From Acanthaster planci (lineage: Eukaryota > Echinodermata > Asteroidea > Valvatida > Acanthasteridae), in contig NW_019091506.1 of the NCBI RefSeq assembly GCF_001949145.1, forward strand, positions 216,279-280,278: 64,000 nucleotides of DNA, given 5' to 3'. The notes below the pieces were generated by a model. That model was given only the letters and a program-made list of their open reading frames with translations. It did no database searches and was not told the origin of the DNA. The translations under genes were made by a program, and so were the position numbers. Shown piece after piece: positions 34,642 to 46,601 of the stretch (its first letter is position 1; the number at the start of each line of letters is the position of its first letter).

Positions 34642-37600
34642 TTACTTGTACTTTGTGATGGCAGCAGCCAGCTTTGCTTCTGAAGCCCCTGTAACGCTGT
34701 GCTCTTTCTGTGAGAGTGTAAAACACAAGAATAATATTTTTAAAAGTCAGAGTAAAAACGACTTTAATTGGAAAGTACTGAGCACCATGTGAATGCAGGA
34801 AAATAGAGGAAAAAACCCCAAGTCCCAAAGAGAGTTAAAATGTGCATACAAATCAAGTGAGGCTTGATTACCCCCCCCCCCAAAGTTCTCCGGTTTCTAG
34901 TCAGCGCATGTGTCATGTATAAAATGATGTCCAAAAGCTGCCAAACTTGCTTAATCAACTGGAATCCTGGCACTGCGTAATTTCAACACGTTCTTGATGG
35001 GGTACGGTTGAGTAATATGTACAGCTAAAGAGTCCCTGTGGTCCCCCACATATTTCGTCGGGCATTCTTTTCAAATGACATCATTTTTGCATTATACATT
35101 TACATCTGGGAACTACACAAACAAGGTCGTCTTATGTCCTGTGTACATGTACAAACTGCAAATGCTTTTAAACAGTAAAAGTGCAGGGACCAGTCTATGT
35201 TAGTGTTGGTGGCGGCTGGCGTTATGTGCGCATGCAGTTGCGGTGGACAGCACATGGTACCCGCACATCATTTCCAAAAAAAAAGTGAGGGTAAAAAAAA
35301 ACACGTCGCTGCATCACTTTTGGAGCCAGCTGCTGACCAGAAACCAGAGACTTTTGGGGGCCTTAGACACTATGCCTTCAAATAAGCAAATGTCTGCATC
35401 AAGAAAAGATACATGCAAACCTTGCCAACTCTGTGTGGCCCTCAGAACAAAACAGGTACCTTGCATTGACTACGCCAGAACCGTACAAGCTTTTCACCTC
35501 TCTCAAAATAGGTGTAGAGGGATTTGGGGGTCAGGGTTATTTGCAGCAAAAGAAGAGAAACAGTTGAGGAAACCATAAACAAAAATCCAAGAAAATCAAC
35601 TAATTTCACAGAGCTTTCTTACCAACACGAAAAGGACAGATTGTCCACACTAGGTATGTAATGAAAGCATGTGTGTAAATAGAAGTCTATGACATTTTCC
35701 CCAAGACTGTGTATTGTCCTTTTAAACTCTCCTCTTAAACAGAAGTCTTGTAGCCAGTTAAGCCTGCCAGTGTTTTGCACTTTTGGTCATCAACATATTT
35801 TCTCTCACTGATGCTTATTCAGAGAGGAAAAAAAGGGGCAAACTTTGCCTACAGACCTTACTCACACAGAAGTCAGTTTCCATCTTATTTCCTGAATCTG
35901 TTTTATATATTTTGCACAGTAGCTTAAGATGGAACCAGATTTTTATGAAAGTAAAAAATTTAGACTGGTTCTCATCCTGTACATAGTCTCCAGACATCTT
36001 ACAGTCCTGTCCTCTGAATGTAGAGACTAATAGCGGGTAATGAATCCGGCAGAATCCTGTCAGGTATATGTAATTTAGGAAACGATGCCTGCTCAATGCA
36101 GAAATCAAGCAGGAGCTGATAGCATGTTTTACTTTTGCTTCTTCGTTGCAAAAATAATTTCACCATAAATTGTTTAGTTATCTAGAATTTAATACAATAA
36201 CCACTGATTGAATAAATTGCCGCAAAATGACTTATTGATGACAATCACTGAAAAATAAATTAAAACACTGTGATCAACTGAGGCTTAGCAAGGATAGGCA
36301 TTTGTGTTTTTTTCACTTCCCTGCTGAAAAGTGTTTCATGCTCAAGCAGTGCTATTGGCCTGACGATAACTTAACTATTCGATCAACATCCAAATTGACA
36401 GGGCTAACTGCACAGCTGTTAAACCGCAGTAAGCTACCGGTTCCTATATAATAGTGACTTCCTGCTCAGACCAGTGTATAGGACACAGCCTTGGGTGGTG
36501 TACTTCCAGCAAATTTCAAATCGTGGAATGATTTTCTTTGAGGCAATCTGTCTTTAAACAGCCTCCAAACTCCAACTGTTCACCCAACAATATTCAAACT
36601 ATGATATCCCAAATGATGATTTCCAACGTAGACTGGGAACGAAACCAGGGATTGGGACTGGTGAGGAAGGTCACTAATGAAATTCAGAACCCTCTTCAAA
36701 TGATTCAAATCTGTTACTTTCCTTTTTGCAAAAAATCTATTTCCTTTTCAGTTTCAACTGGAACAAAGGAAAAATTTCACTATGAAACAAATCAGTAATG
36801 GTGACGCTGGTAACATTGCGGTCAGCCGGTCACACTGACAGTGAGCTATTGGAATGAAATACACACCTTTCCATTCTTGTAAAAGAAGAAAGTTGGCATG
36901 GCAGATATACCGCAAGCTTCAGTTACCTCCTGGAAGATTTGAAAAAGCACGAGAACACCTTGCATCATACACAAAAACCAAATTTCATGGTGTAAAGGGG
37001 GCAGTTCTTATTGGCTAAAACATAAAACTCCAATCATGAAACTTGGCAAATAACCTCCTCGTAACCTTCAAAATTTACCAATATCCAATAACCCAATGGG
37101 AAATTCTTTGCACTCCAATGCTTAAGGGAATCAAGTCCCAGGGCCAGCACGCAATTGCATGCTTACAGTGGTCAGTGCATATTTCATGGAGACTGCAAGC
37201 AGTAAGCACAGCCAAAGACATATTACCTAGGAAGAAAGCTTTGCTTAAAGTTAATGACGTATCAATTGAAATCTCTAAGCACGCAAATGTTAACACAACC
37301 ATGCCAAGTGCCGTACAGAGTACTCGGAGTACTTTAGGTGCCAAGTCCCAGGCCGAGTACAATTACACTGGTGATATTGCTGAAGCAGAGAGTATGAATA
37401 CATTCAGGGCTAAGTATTGCGCCAAGTCAAAGTACTGAAGTCCAAGTCCAAGTACACATACATGCATAATACCAAGGTCTTAAACAAATGAAATGCAAAA
37501 GTGAACACATCTACATGTATAATACTTCAAACACCATGCAATTACATGTATCACGTTTGCCGAGTAGTTAGCACCTTCAATTTTCATTTTTGAAAAAAAA

Positions 37601-40600
37601 AAAGTTGCTTTAACCAATGTAAATATATCTGCAGGCGACAATTCTTAATAAATATAAGCAATGTAAATATATCTGCAGCCGACAATTCTTAATAAATATA
37701 ACCAATGTAAATATATCTGCAGCCGACAATTCTTAATAAATATAAACAATCACACCACTATACACAATGCTACTCAGGTAATCACAACAGGAAACTGGCG
37801 AACAATGTCCGTATATCATGTAGTGAATGTGCATGATGCATGTAGAGTGGTGGACAATAACCTCATGCGGCAACAGGAAATTTGTGGAACACAGAAAACA
37901 CATAGACATCAAGTTCTGTGAATTAACTTGCAGATAGCTTCTTTCAACATCGATGTTTTTAAGACGTGCAGCTTTAGAGATGCGTGCATGTACATGTATG
38001 GTGAAGTGTAATGAAGACTCAAAAGACAACAGGAATTTTTCCAATCTTTTTAAAATTTATTTCTCCTAATTTGCCAATAAACATTTTAGGTTCGTGCCGA
38101 AAAATATTTTCAGGGTCAGTCAGAAAACTGGAAGCAGACCTTTGTTTTTGGCCTAAAAAAATTGTATATCGGAAAAAAGCCTACAAATTCAACTATGAAA
38201 AGGCTACGAAAAATGCAACAAACCCTCTGTCAGTGTCAGTCCACGTGCTGCGACGCTCATGGAGCATAAGCTTGGCTTACTGTATATCAGCGCTACCATT
38301 TTCCTAGAGTAAAAGCTGCAGAGGCAGAAACTAGACTAGCTGAAAAGCTCCTTGTAGTTGTACCCAGGGCACGGTAAACATTCTGTACGTTACAGACTAC
38401 AGAGCGAAACCACTGTGTGGCGTAGCCTTGTGTTCAAGGCAATCTTCGCTTGTTAGCCAAAGCCCAAAACCCTGATTGATGAAAAAGTGAAGTACTTGAA
38501 TTTTTCTCAAGTACAAGAGTTGAGTACCGAGTACCTAAGGGTCGAGTATGCCCAAACTCCAAGAACAAAGAATTGAGTACGGGCCAAGTACATGCACACT
38601 GTACATGACCAATGATTATTCGAGTACTGATAAATGAGTATGGGCCGAGTACTCTGGTGTACTCGAGCTGTACTCAAGTACGAGTACTCCAACACTGTGC
38701 AACAGTGCTTAAGGTTAGCAAATTTTTTTTGCTAAAGAAAGCACGACTTTTCTGCTAACTGTTGAGCAGCTCTGTGAAATTGGGCCTGGTGATGGGCAGC
38801 AGAGTTGGCTGATTTAAATCATCATGGTGGGTGGTACTTTTTACATAATCCTGCAGAGTCTCTGGGTCGATTCTGACATATCTGGGAGGGTTAATACTTG
38901 CAGTCTCTTCAATATGAAGAGCATTCAACTTAAAGATTACTGCCTGTTGGGAGAGGAGGGGGTGGTTGTCACATTTTCAAGACTCTATTAAGCTCCACCC
39001 CAAAGTTCTCTAACCAATCACAGCGATATATCTGAGTGTGCACAAAATCGGACATTCATCATGGCCAAGTGTGGCAGACATGCAAATGGCATTGCAGTGA
39101 TTGGACAGAAGTGGTTGGTGCTTACTGGAGTGGTTGGAAATAAACCGTGCGGCTCTGAGATAAGGATAAGGATTAGGGAAGCACAATAATGTTCTTACCG
39201 ATACTTCATCCACATCCACTTTGATAAACATCACGTCCATGTTGCTTTTGGCCATTTCCTAAAATCAGAAAGATCCTGCATCACTTTACTGTTTCTACTT
39301 CGTTACTGTGAATATTTCTCAGGTTATGTGACACATATCAGGCTCATTCCTGGCAGAGTGGATGTGCAACAACTAATCTGAGGAGCCACCGTAACTGTGG
39401 TAGCATGCATTCACACATATGCGTTCTTGAGCTTGACACAAATATGCTCTTGGCAAATCTGGACAACCTATTGGTCGAGGAGGTGTAAAGCACGCTTACC
39501 ACTTGCCACACGCGCTGTGCCACTGCAATATATGGCCTCTAATTCTGGTTACCAAATGACGTTATACACGCAACTCAGGAGGTCTACTACTGCCAATGTT
39601 GTAACTTCAGGCACATAGCAGGAGGCCTTCAAAGGCCGTGTCCAAGTTACTCGGATACTGCGAGATAAAATATGAACAACTTGAACCGACTGGTTGGCAT
39701 TTGCCATGTTTGCGATCATTTACCATGGACGCCCATACTACTGTTGACTGCAAACCACTTAATTCGACATAGTCTCTGTTGGCCCTCTGGTGTAAGCACG
39801 TAGCAATGCTGACCTACGATGGAACTGTTTCTCAAGTCTATGCAAACATGCAGTGTTAAACGTTATGTCTCATTGCTTAGAATACTATGGTTTGTCTTGT
39901 GTGAGCTAATGTGTTGTTGCTGCCAGGTACGTTTCACATAATTACTTACTTGAACTTTAGGACCTATCATTTTGCATGGACCACACCACTGAGCATAGAA
40001 ATCCACCACCAGCAGAGTGTCTCCGCACTCGTTCACATACTTGTCAAACTCCTCCTAGAATTCATTAGGAACAAATTTTGTGATAAGATTCAATTGATAA
40101 CTTCAAATATTCCTGAAATATACCTTTTTGTCATTCTCTTAATTTAATTCTTATTCTATTCACAGCTACAAATACAGATTGACAGAGACTCAAGAAGAAA
40201 AACTGGAGTTGGCAGCAAACTCCCAAAAGCAAAGCCTCTGATAGAAAGTATAAAAAATATTAACAGAATATGTGATCGACATACATGTATGTAGTAGCAG
40301 TCTGAAATATCACCTGGGGAAATATTTGGGAAATTCAGTGCACTCAATAAGACTCTACTGATGTGTCTGCACAAGGTGACACAGCATACATAATTCAGAA
40401 CTGAATAAATCTGAGTGCAAAACAACAAGAATACAACCCGTGAGTTAGCGTGAGGACACTCTTGGTTAGAAAAGAATATACATGTATGCTCTTGATCCGA
40501 GAGTAATGCGCATGCAATGTTTTCCTATACTATGGAGTGTCAAGAAAGGCATACATGTCTGAATGCACACTCTCGGTCCCCCTGAACACTCACTGTGCAT

Positions 40601-42242
40601 GTTTTGTCACTGTGCCTGAGAAAAAGAGCTACAGTGCACCGGGGACTGGTTCACCATGACGTTAAGGTCCAATAATATCCACGGCTTTATAGTGTCTATA
40701 ACCCCTTCGCTACAATCATTACGGCATTTTAGACTGGTTGCTGTCTACTTACATGTATATTTAATCAATCTAGGAAGAGTTCCATATCTGGCCATCATCT
40801 TACCTCGTGCACAAAGTGTACAGGTCATGACAGTTTTCAAGGAAAACTTGACATTTTTACGGTGCTTAAATTGTTTCTTTATCAGCTTTGCCGTTGTTGG
40901 TACTTATATTATGGATGATAGGTGGCGATCTGATACGGAACTCTTTTCCAATGCTCTAACTATGAGCCTTGGGCTTGACCAAGAGAGGGCGCAATTTTTC
41001 CAGCAATGCAGGCTCCTTTGGCGCATGGAAACTTCACTGGTTCACAAATGACCATGGAATGAAGGTGTTATGGTCATGTCACTACCAACAAAATCAATTC
41101 TCCCCAGAAACATAGCTCTTTTCACCCAATGAGAGGGTGCTCAGCTCAAAGTGGACAGACTTTTGAAAGTTATATTTTGGCTTCCGTAAGGCCACGAGAA
41201 CGAATAATCCGGATTTGCGTCCACCGCCCGCATATTGCTGAAACAGCTGCCAAAAAGTTTCATTATTTTCCAAAAAGTTATTATTTCAGAAAAATTTTTG
41301 TTTTTCCGATCGGGCATGGTTAAAAAATGGTTGCAAAGTAAATTGGGAGTTCACAGTGCGGCCGTGTACAAATGGCGTGATGCAAGACAGACTGAAAACT
41401 AGTCTACTTTCAAGGTTGCTTCCCTTTGCATGGACACATACTCGCTATCAATCTGCAGTATGTACACCAACTAATGAATATTGAAAAAAAAACCTCATGA
41501 GTTTTCAGAATTGTTCGGATGGAAATCCGCGATGTTCATTCTCATGGCCAAACTAGGCCTATCCGTCTACAGCTACTGTACTGAGCCTGAGGGGAAGGGG
41601 TGCTACAATAAGGCCTAACAGTTAAAGGCTAAACTAAATGTGTCTGTGTCCTAGGTCAAACGTTCTCTTCTAACTGCTTCTTTTTATCATTTTAGTGTCT
41701 TTTCTTGGTTCTCTTTTGTTAAACTGTGCAATTGGTCTATCTGTAAACTTTCCAACTTCAATTCTTTCTGAGCTTTTGATGTTTCTTATTGACAATTGTT
41801 TGATGTCAATAAAGGTATTTCGAACATCATACAACTTGCTGAAGCAATGTCAATAACTTTTTTAATAGGTCCTATAAAATTCCAAAAGACACACATGAAT
41901 TATTTGGTGGAACCTTCATGACATGCCGTCAGACCCTGTGGCTAGGCAGTAGTGCAGTCCTATCTAGTCTTTAACGGGAAGCTTGGTGGGATTAACACTA
42001 AAATTAGCCTATTTTTTCACTCAATTAGGCCTAAGTAAGTGATGATCTAGAACTGTCGATCACGCACGATGACTGTGCATGTTTATATGTTTGGCCGGGC
42101 TTGTAAGGCCAACCATGGAGGAAGGAGTCTTCCATGGGCCAACACAACAGGTGATTAAGTGCTGGGTAAAAACACAAGTTTTAAAAGCCTACCTTGCTTT
42201 GGATCTCAACTACCTCACCCTTGGGCGTTACTGCAGACATTT
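34642..42242 (-). CDS. TXN: Thioredoxin, complete, 5 exons
   Basis: Exons (minus): 42195-42242, 39950-40054, 39199-39258, 36867-36929, 34642-34707; every intron is phase 0. The product is 113 residues, close to the usual 105 for cytosolic Trx. The active site is [18 protein letters not shown] (Cys40 and Cys43, buried Asp34), and the cis-Pro loop is [14 protein letters not shown] (Pro83). The end is [16 protein letters not shown]. It reduces protein disulfides with electrons from thioredoxin reductase in the cytosol. There is no signal or transit peptide: the N-terminus [19 protein letters not shown] runs straight into helix 1, so this is not TXN2 or a secreted form. The start is fixed by ATG 42242, 48 bp before a good donor (GTAGGC). 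Extra Cys26 and Cys77 are present; the vertebrate regulatory Cys pattern is not reproduced. Confidence 0.95.
37305..37445. repeat. GAGTAC/AAGTCC-rich repeat block
   Basis: Repeated gagtac and ccaagtcc words (cagagtactcggagtactt, aagtccaagtccaagtac). It has the same word set as 38486-38699; they may be two ends of one element in TXN intron 3. Confidence 0.45.
37615..37747. repeat. 44-bp tandem repeat, three units
   Basis: Units start at 37621, 37665 and 37709 (aaatatatctgcagccgaca, then attcttaataaatata), nearly identical, so recently amplified. It lies in TXN intron 3. Confidence 0.93.
38486..38699. repeat. GAGTACTCG-rich repeat block ending ctccaacactg
   Basis: Dense gagtac / gtactcgag / caagtacgagtactc words over about 200 bp, with internal palindromes such as gtactcgagctgtactc. 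Confidence 0.55.
40055..42194. other. TXN intron 1; no further gene
   Basis: Contains one MITE tip (taaccccttcgctac, about 40698), TAGGCCTA at 41554 and 42026, and an imperfect hairpin 42108-42142 (ggccaaccatggaggaagga with cttccatgggcc). The plus-strand ORF at 40656 has no coding character. Confidence 0.5.
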
Positions 42243-42347
42243 TTATAACAGTGAGCTACTTTTACGATGGTGAGACTTCCAAAAAATGAGCCAGGAAGAA
42301 GCTAGCTGCGCATTCAAGCATTCAACTTCGAAGGAGGGGAAAAACGA

Positions 42348-42354
42348 TGACTCA
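42348..42354. promoter_or_regulatory. TGACTCA (AP-1/CNC-bZIP core) upstream of TXN
   Basis: A perfect TGACTCA, in gatgactcatgc, 106 bp upstream of the TXN ATG. Vertebrate TXN is induced by NRF2 through elements containing this core. The flanks do not complete the strict antioxidant-response element (TGACnnnGC), so NRF2 use is inference. Confidence 0.4.
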
Positions 42355-42624
42355 TGCATGCAACCTTGCAGCACAGACAATACTGCTACACTAGTGCTAG
42401 GCCTAGCGCTAAACGTTGGTAAGTGGCGCGAAGTCCGAAAGGCTGGGGTTGCGGCTGCGGCAAGGTCGTGTGTGATACCAAGCCGCAGTCGTGTGATTCG
42501 GATATTGCTGGTACCCACGGGGGGGGGGGGGTATATGTCAATTATACATAGCGCTTACGAATGTGTTTATGCACTGGCGATGGACAAGTTCCCGTGACTT
42601 TTGACTAAAATTGGTCATCTGTTT

Positions 42625-43440
42625 TTCTGCTATCAGAACTGCAGAAAAGCAGATTTTACGTCTTTGTAACATGCAATTTGCAACTTTTCTGCTACCTCAA
42701 AACAGAATGAATATTTTATTGTAAGGCATTTTTCCACTTTTCTGCTCCTAGAAAAGCAGTTTTACTTTTCCTCTTTATGCTGGCGGCCGAAAAGTGGCCA
42801 GCTGCTTTTTTACCTGTCAAAAAGCAGAAAAGTGAATTGAACGTTTTTGATGACAATCGTGAATTTAACTTTTCTGCTTTTGTGATACCGGAGAAATACA
42901 GTTTTACAGCTATCATCCAATAGACACACAAGCTTGCTGGGGCCATGGAAAACATGTGAGTCTTTCATTGCAAAAGATAGGGTGGACTGTAATTATTGGT
43001 CATACGTCTTCAATCCCCCAGAAAGGAAATGGCCATGACCTGAGGTTCACGGCCCCGTTCATGTCCCTTGGAAGGCAGAAAAGCAGATGGTCACTTTTTT
43101 TCTGCAGCCGGCCTATGTAACATCTGCTTCTCCGGTATAAAAACAAAACAAAACAAAACAAAAGCAGAAAAGTAGAATTCACGGTGTTTGTCGAAACGTC
43201 CGATCCTCCTTTCTGCCTGTTCGAAAGGAGAAAAGCAGATGACCAATTTTCGGCTGCCAGCAAACGGAAAAAAATCAAATTTGCTTCTCTTGAAGCAGAA
43301 AAACAGGAAAGTAGGAAAATGCATGCATATTACCAAAGAGTGTTTGTTCTGCATTTGAGGTGGCAGAAAAGTCAAACATTGCATTTTACAAAAACATAAA
43401 ATCTATTTTTGTACTATTCTGATGACAGTGAAGCAGATGG
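42625..43440. repeat. Block dense in GCAGAAAAG on both strands
   Basis: At least eight exact GCAGAAAAG/CTTTTCTGC words, plus near-variants, in about 800 bp, alternating strand and often followed by cagatgg(t/c)cac or tgaattgaacg. An (AAAAC)n microsatellite is at 43138-43162. There is no fixed period and no coding frame. It lies about 0.4-1.2 kb upstream of TXN. Confidence 0.75.
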
Positions 43441-45190
43441 CCACTTTTCGTATTTCATACGGGCGGGGTATAATGATGGCCACAAATTGGATTTTTATGA
43501 CTTTTTCTGTGGGGTGAGGCTACATTAGAGGCTTAAACATGTTTTTGTGAGGAAAGAAGAAACAAATCTACAAAAGGGTGTATTTCTCTCATTAAAAATT
43601 AAAAGGGCTCTTTTTTTGCCCACTTCGGTTGGCCCCCGGATTCGCCTTTGCCCAAGATATATAGGTCGACTGACAGACGAGGTCTCCAAAATATGAGCGC
43701 TTCCTATCCAAAAGCTTCAGTTGAAAACATTGACCTAAAATAACATCACGAAAGCACGCATGCACATCTCGAGATTAAGGTTGTTTCCGAACTCAAACGA
43801 ATCGAGCACCACTTATGAGATACAGCTGAATGCGATACAGGTGATAGAAATTGTCTTTTTAAAAAATCGCCAGTAATATTGAATATGAGTCACACTTGCA
43901 ATTCCGACCAATTAGCAATTAAGGAATATCAGTTGGTGACGCGTGGAGGATGAGCCCAATTTAAGACAGGACGTGTTCAAAATTGTGTAAATTTGGCTAG
44001 GTGTAGATAAATCCTGTCGCTTTTCGAGGTCAAGTGGGTTTTCTTTTACAATCAGTAGCTGTTTCCATCAAGCCTATACCGGTTCTCAAAGTATAATCGT
44101 AGACCTCATTAAACTGAAAACATTCCTGTCAATAATTCTGACTTTTAAGTGCTTGTAATTTGATACCTGATGACGTCACATTGAGTCACAAAGAGCACCT
44201 ACATGTCCCGACATCAATGTTTATGTTAGAAAGAGATTCCAGATTAATATCCAAAACTGTTTGGAAGATTATTGACCCAAGAGAGGCTGTTTTAAGCCTT
44301 TAAAATGTACCTGAAGGTTCACCCTTCGTTAACCCCATCAGAAGCAGAGGTCAAACTATTTTGATATCATGACCAAATTGTTACCTAACGTCACGGTCCG
44401 TCATATCCCAAAATGTGAACACCATAATTAAATCAGTTCATGAGATGCAATTCACAGAAGTTGATCTTAATTTTCCTGGACGTAAAATCGCTTGTAATTT
44501 TACTCATGATGTTGGTATCTGATCACCATACAAAATAACCTCTGCCATAAAGACGCCTTTCCGGTGCCCGATCATTTAACGACATTACTGAGAAGCAAAA
44601 ACGCATAGAAAACCAACAGACGATGCACACTGAACCCAATCAGGATGAGACTCTGACTGTGACATGCCAAAATGCAAATCTCACTACGGAAATGAAAAGG
44701 AAAACATAACATCCTTCTTGGGCTATCCAGCTGCCATTTATGCCTTGAGTGTGTATACTGTTGCTTGATTCCGGTGCACCCAAACACACTACCTCCGTGG
44801 CTTTTGGATTGGGGCTTAAATATAATTTTATACGTAACTTCAGCATCCGTATGTACTATGTAGGGTCGTGGGCACAAAGGGAAACAAATAACTTTAATCG
44901 AGCTGGCTTGCGTAGTGTAATGAGCACAAAAAGGATCAGCATTGTGGGCGTTTTTGTTTCGAATCCCAAGAGGGCATGTTTAAAGGTCCTTTGTAGTTGG
45001 AAAATATCAATTTTTAAACGATATTTGTTATATTTACTGCCCATAGTTGTACATATGGTTTATTTTTTAGGGGTGAAAGCTCACTTAGACACGTTGTTGA
45101 TAAGGGTATACCGTCCATAATACATTGCTGCCCCGTTCTGAACGGGCTTTTTTTCTCTGTAAAAGCCTGGATTGTAAACAGCGGTGAGTG
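43441..45190. other. Intergenic; no gene recognised
   Basis: AT-rich sequence. The ORFs at 44572-44877 and 44749-45120 overlap on opposite strands without family resemblance. Confidence 0.55.
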
Positions 45191-45200
45191 GTCATATCGG

Positions 45201-46160
45201 TTGCCGATGAATACTTCTGCCCTATACGGACGATCGCATCCTGTGGTGCGACGCGACAATGCGATGGCACTAAGCGGCTGTGTGCCGGTTGGGGTGCAAG
45301 TGGCTACGGATCCCAGCAACATGTGCCGCACTTGCGACATTTCCGAACTCGAATTTTGGCTTAATAACTTTCAATCTCTAAACGGCTTTACCATTAAAGG
45401 CAAATTAGTTCCATCTTTGCCCGTCTATTCGGACGCCAGCGATATGGGCTACGATGGTTACGTCGAAGATCACCCTAACATTAAGTTGAACGGTGTCTGG
45501 ACCCCAGTTGATAGAGAGAAAAGTTCTACCTGGCGTGAATTTGCCGCAGTGCGGCAGATTTTGCACGATTTAAGAGACGCCGTGTCGGGCAAGAATATCA
45601 AATGGGTAACCGATAATTCTAACGTCCCAACCATTGTTCAGTGCGGCAGCACCAAACCTGACCTACATGAAGTGGCAATTGAAATATTTCACCAGGCTAA
45701 AGAGATTGCCTGTGTTCTGTTCTCCGAATGGTTGCCTAGAAAAGAAAATAAACTTGCAGACCAAAGCAGTCGAATTCGAGATTTTAACGACTGGTCTATT
45801 GACCCGGTATCATTCCGTTTTCTTAATAATCTGTGGAGCTCTCACACAGTCGATCGCTTTGCTTTACCTCACAACGCGAAAGTGAAACACTTCAACTCTG
45901 GGTTTTTTTTGTAGCAGTACGGCCAGCGTTGATGCGTCTTCTCAAAATTGGTCCGGCGAGAACAATTGTCTTTGTCCCCAGTATCACTGAGCATTCAGGC
46001 ATTCAAAGGAATTCTCCCTGATAAGGCGACCGGCACTTTAATCGTGCAGCACTGGCCCACTTCGGCTTTTTGGCCAATTATTTAGCCAGACGGTATGCAC
46101 TTTCACAGCATGGTAAAAGATTGGAAATGGATGAACATTTCATTTACCCAATCTTCCTTG
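45201..46160 (+). pseudogene. DIRS-type retroelement RT/RNase H fragment
   Basis: The plus ORF 45201-45914 contains ELEFWLNNFQSLNGF, then YSDASDMGYDGY (RNase H first Asp region), STWREFAAVRQIL, WVTDNSNVPTIVQCGS and LADQSSRIRDFNDWSIDP, ending SSHTVDRFALPHNAKVKHFN. This word order is that of the RNase H and connection region of DIRS elements with tyrosine recombinase. After a frame break at about 45910 it continues as ASVDASSQNWSGENNCLCPQ and a decayed GT...HFGFLAN... stretch to about 46160. The RT proper, the recombinase and the terminal repeats are not found, so it is a truncated relic. Confidence 0.82.
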
Positions 46161-46601
46161 GGTACAGATTCCGTGTCTTCAGACCCCGTATTTTGCTTGT
46201 ATAGCAGTTCGTTTTGATTCCTCTTCAGGCCTTCGTTCAACTTTGGTTTTTGTGTTTCCAAACGGAGCAATTGCCCGCGGTCCTTTCTTTCCGCTTGAAT
46301 ATTGATATCGTCGTGTTTTTTTCGACAGTTTGAATCTATGGCCATTTTCGGCCGGTGTCGAATTGCAATCTAACGAATAAGCGACCCGATTAGTGGTCCG
46401 CTCGCTTGCTAAGTGTATTATGTGCATGACTTGTATTCGATAATCATGGTTTCTTACTCTTTTCGACCTTTTCCCCTTTTTTGCGTTCTCAGCGAGGTAG
46501 GCAACTCTTCCTACCACACGTGCTCCAAACTGCCTGATTTGTTGCTCTCTCATTTACACATGATGGGGATATAGGAAAGAAAAGAATTTTCTTTCGGAAG
46601 A

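Noticed and set aside
40656-41051. 131-codon plus-strand ORF
   Set aside because: No domain, no splice or promoter logic, and it begins near a decayed MITE tip inside TXN intron 1.
46103-46553. 124-codon minus-strand ORF between the DIRS and NLR relics
   Set aside because: Basic, low-information composition and no recognisable motif; it could be mobile-element debris, but I cannot support a call.
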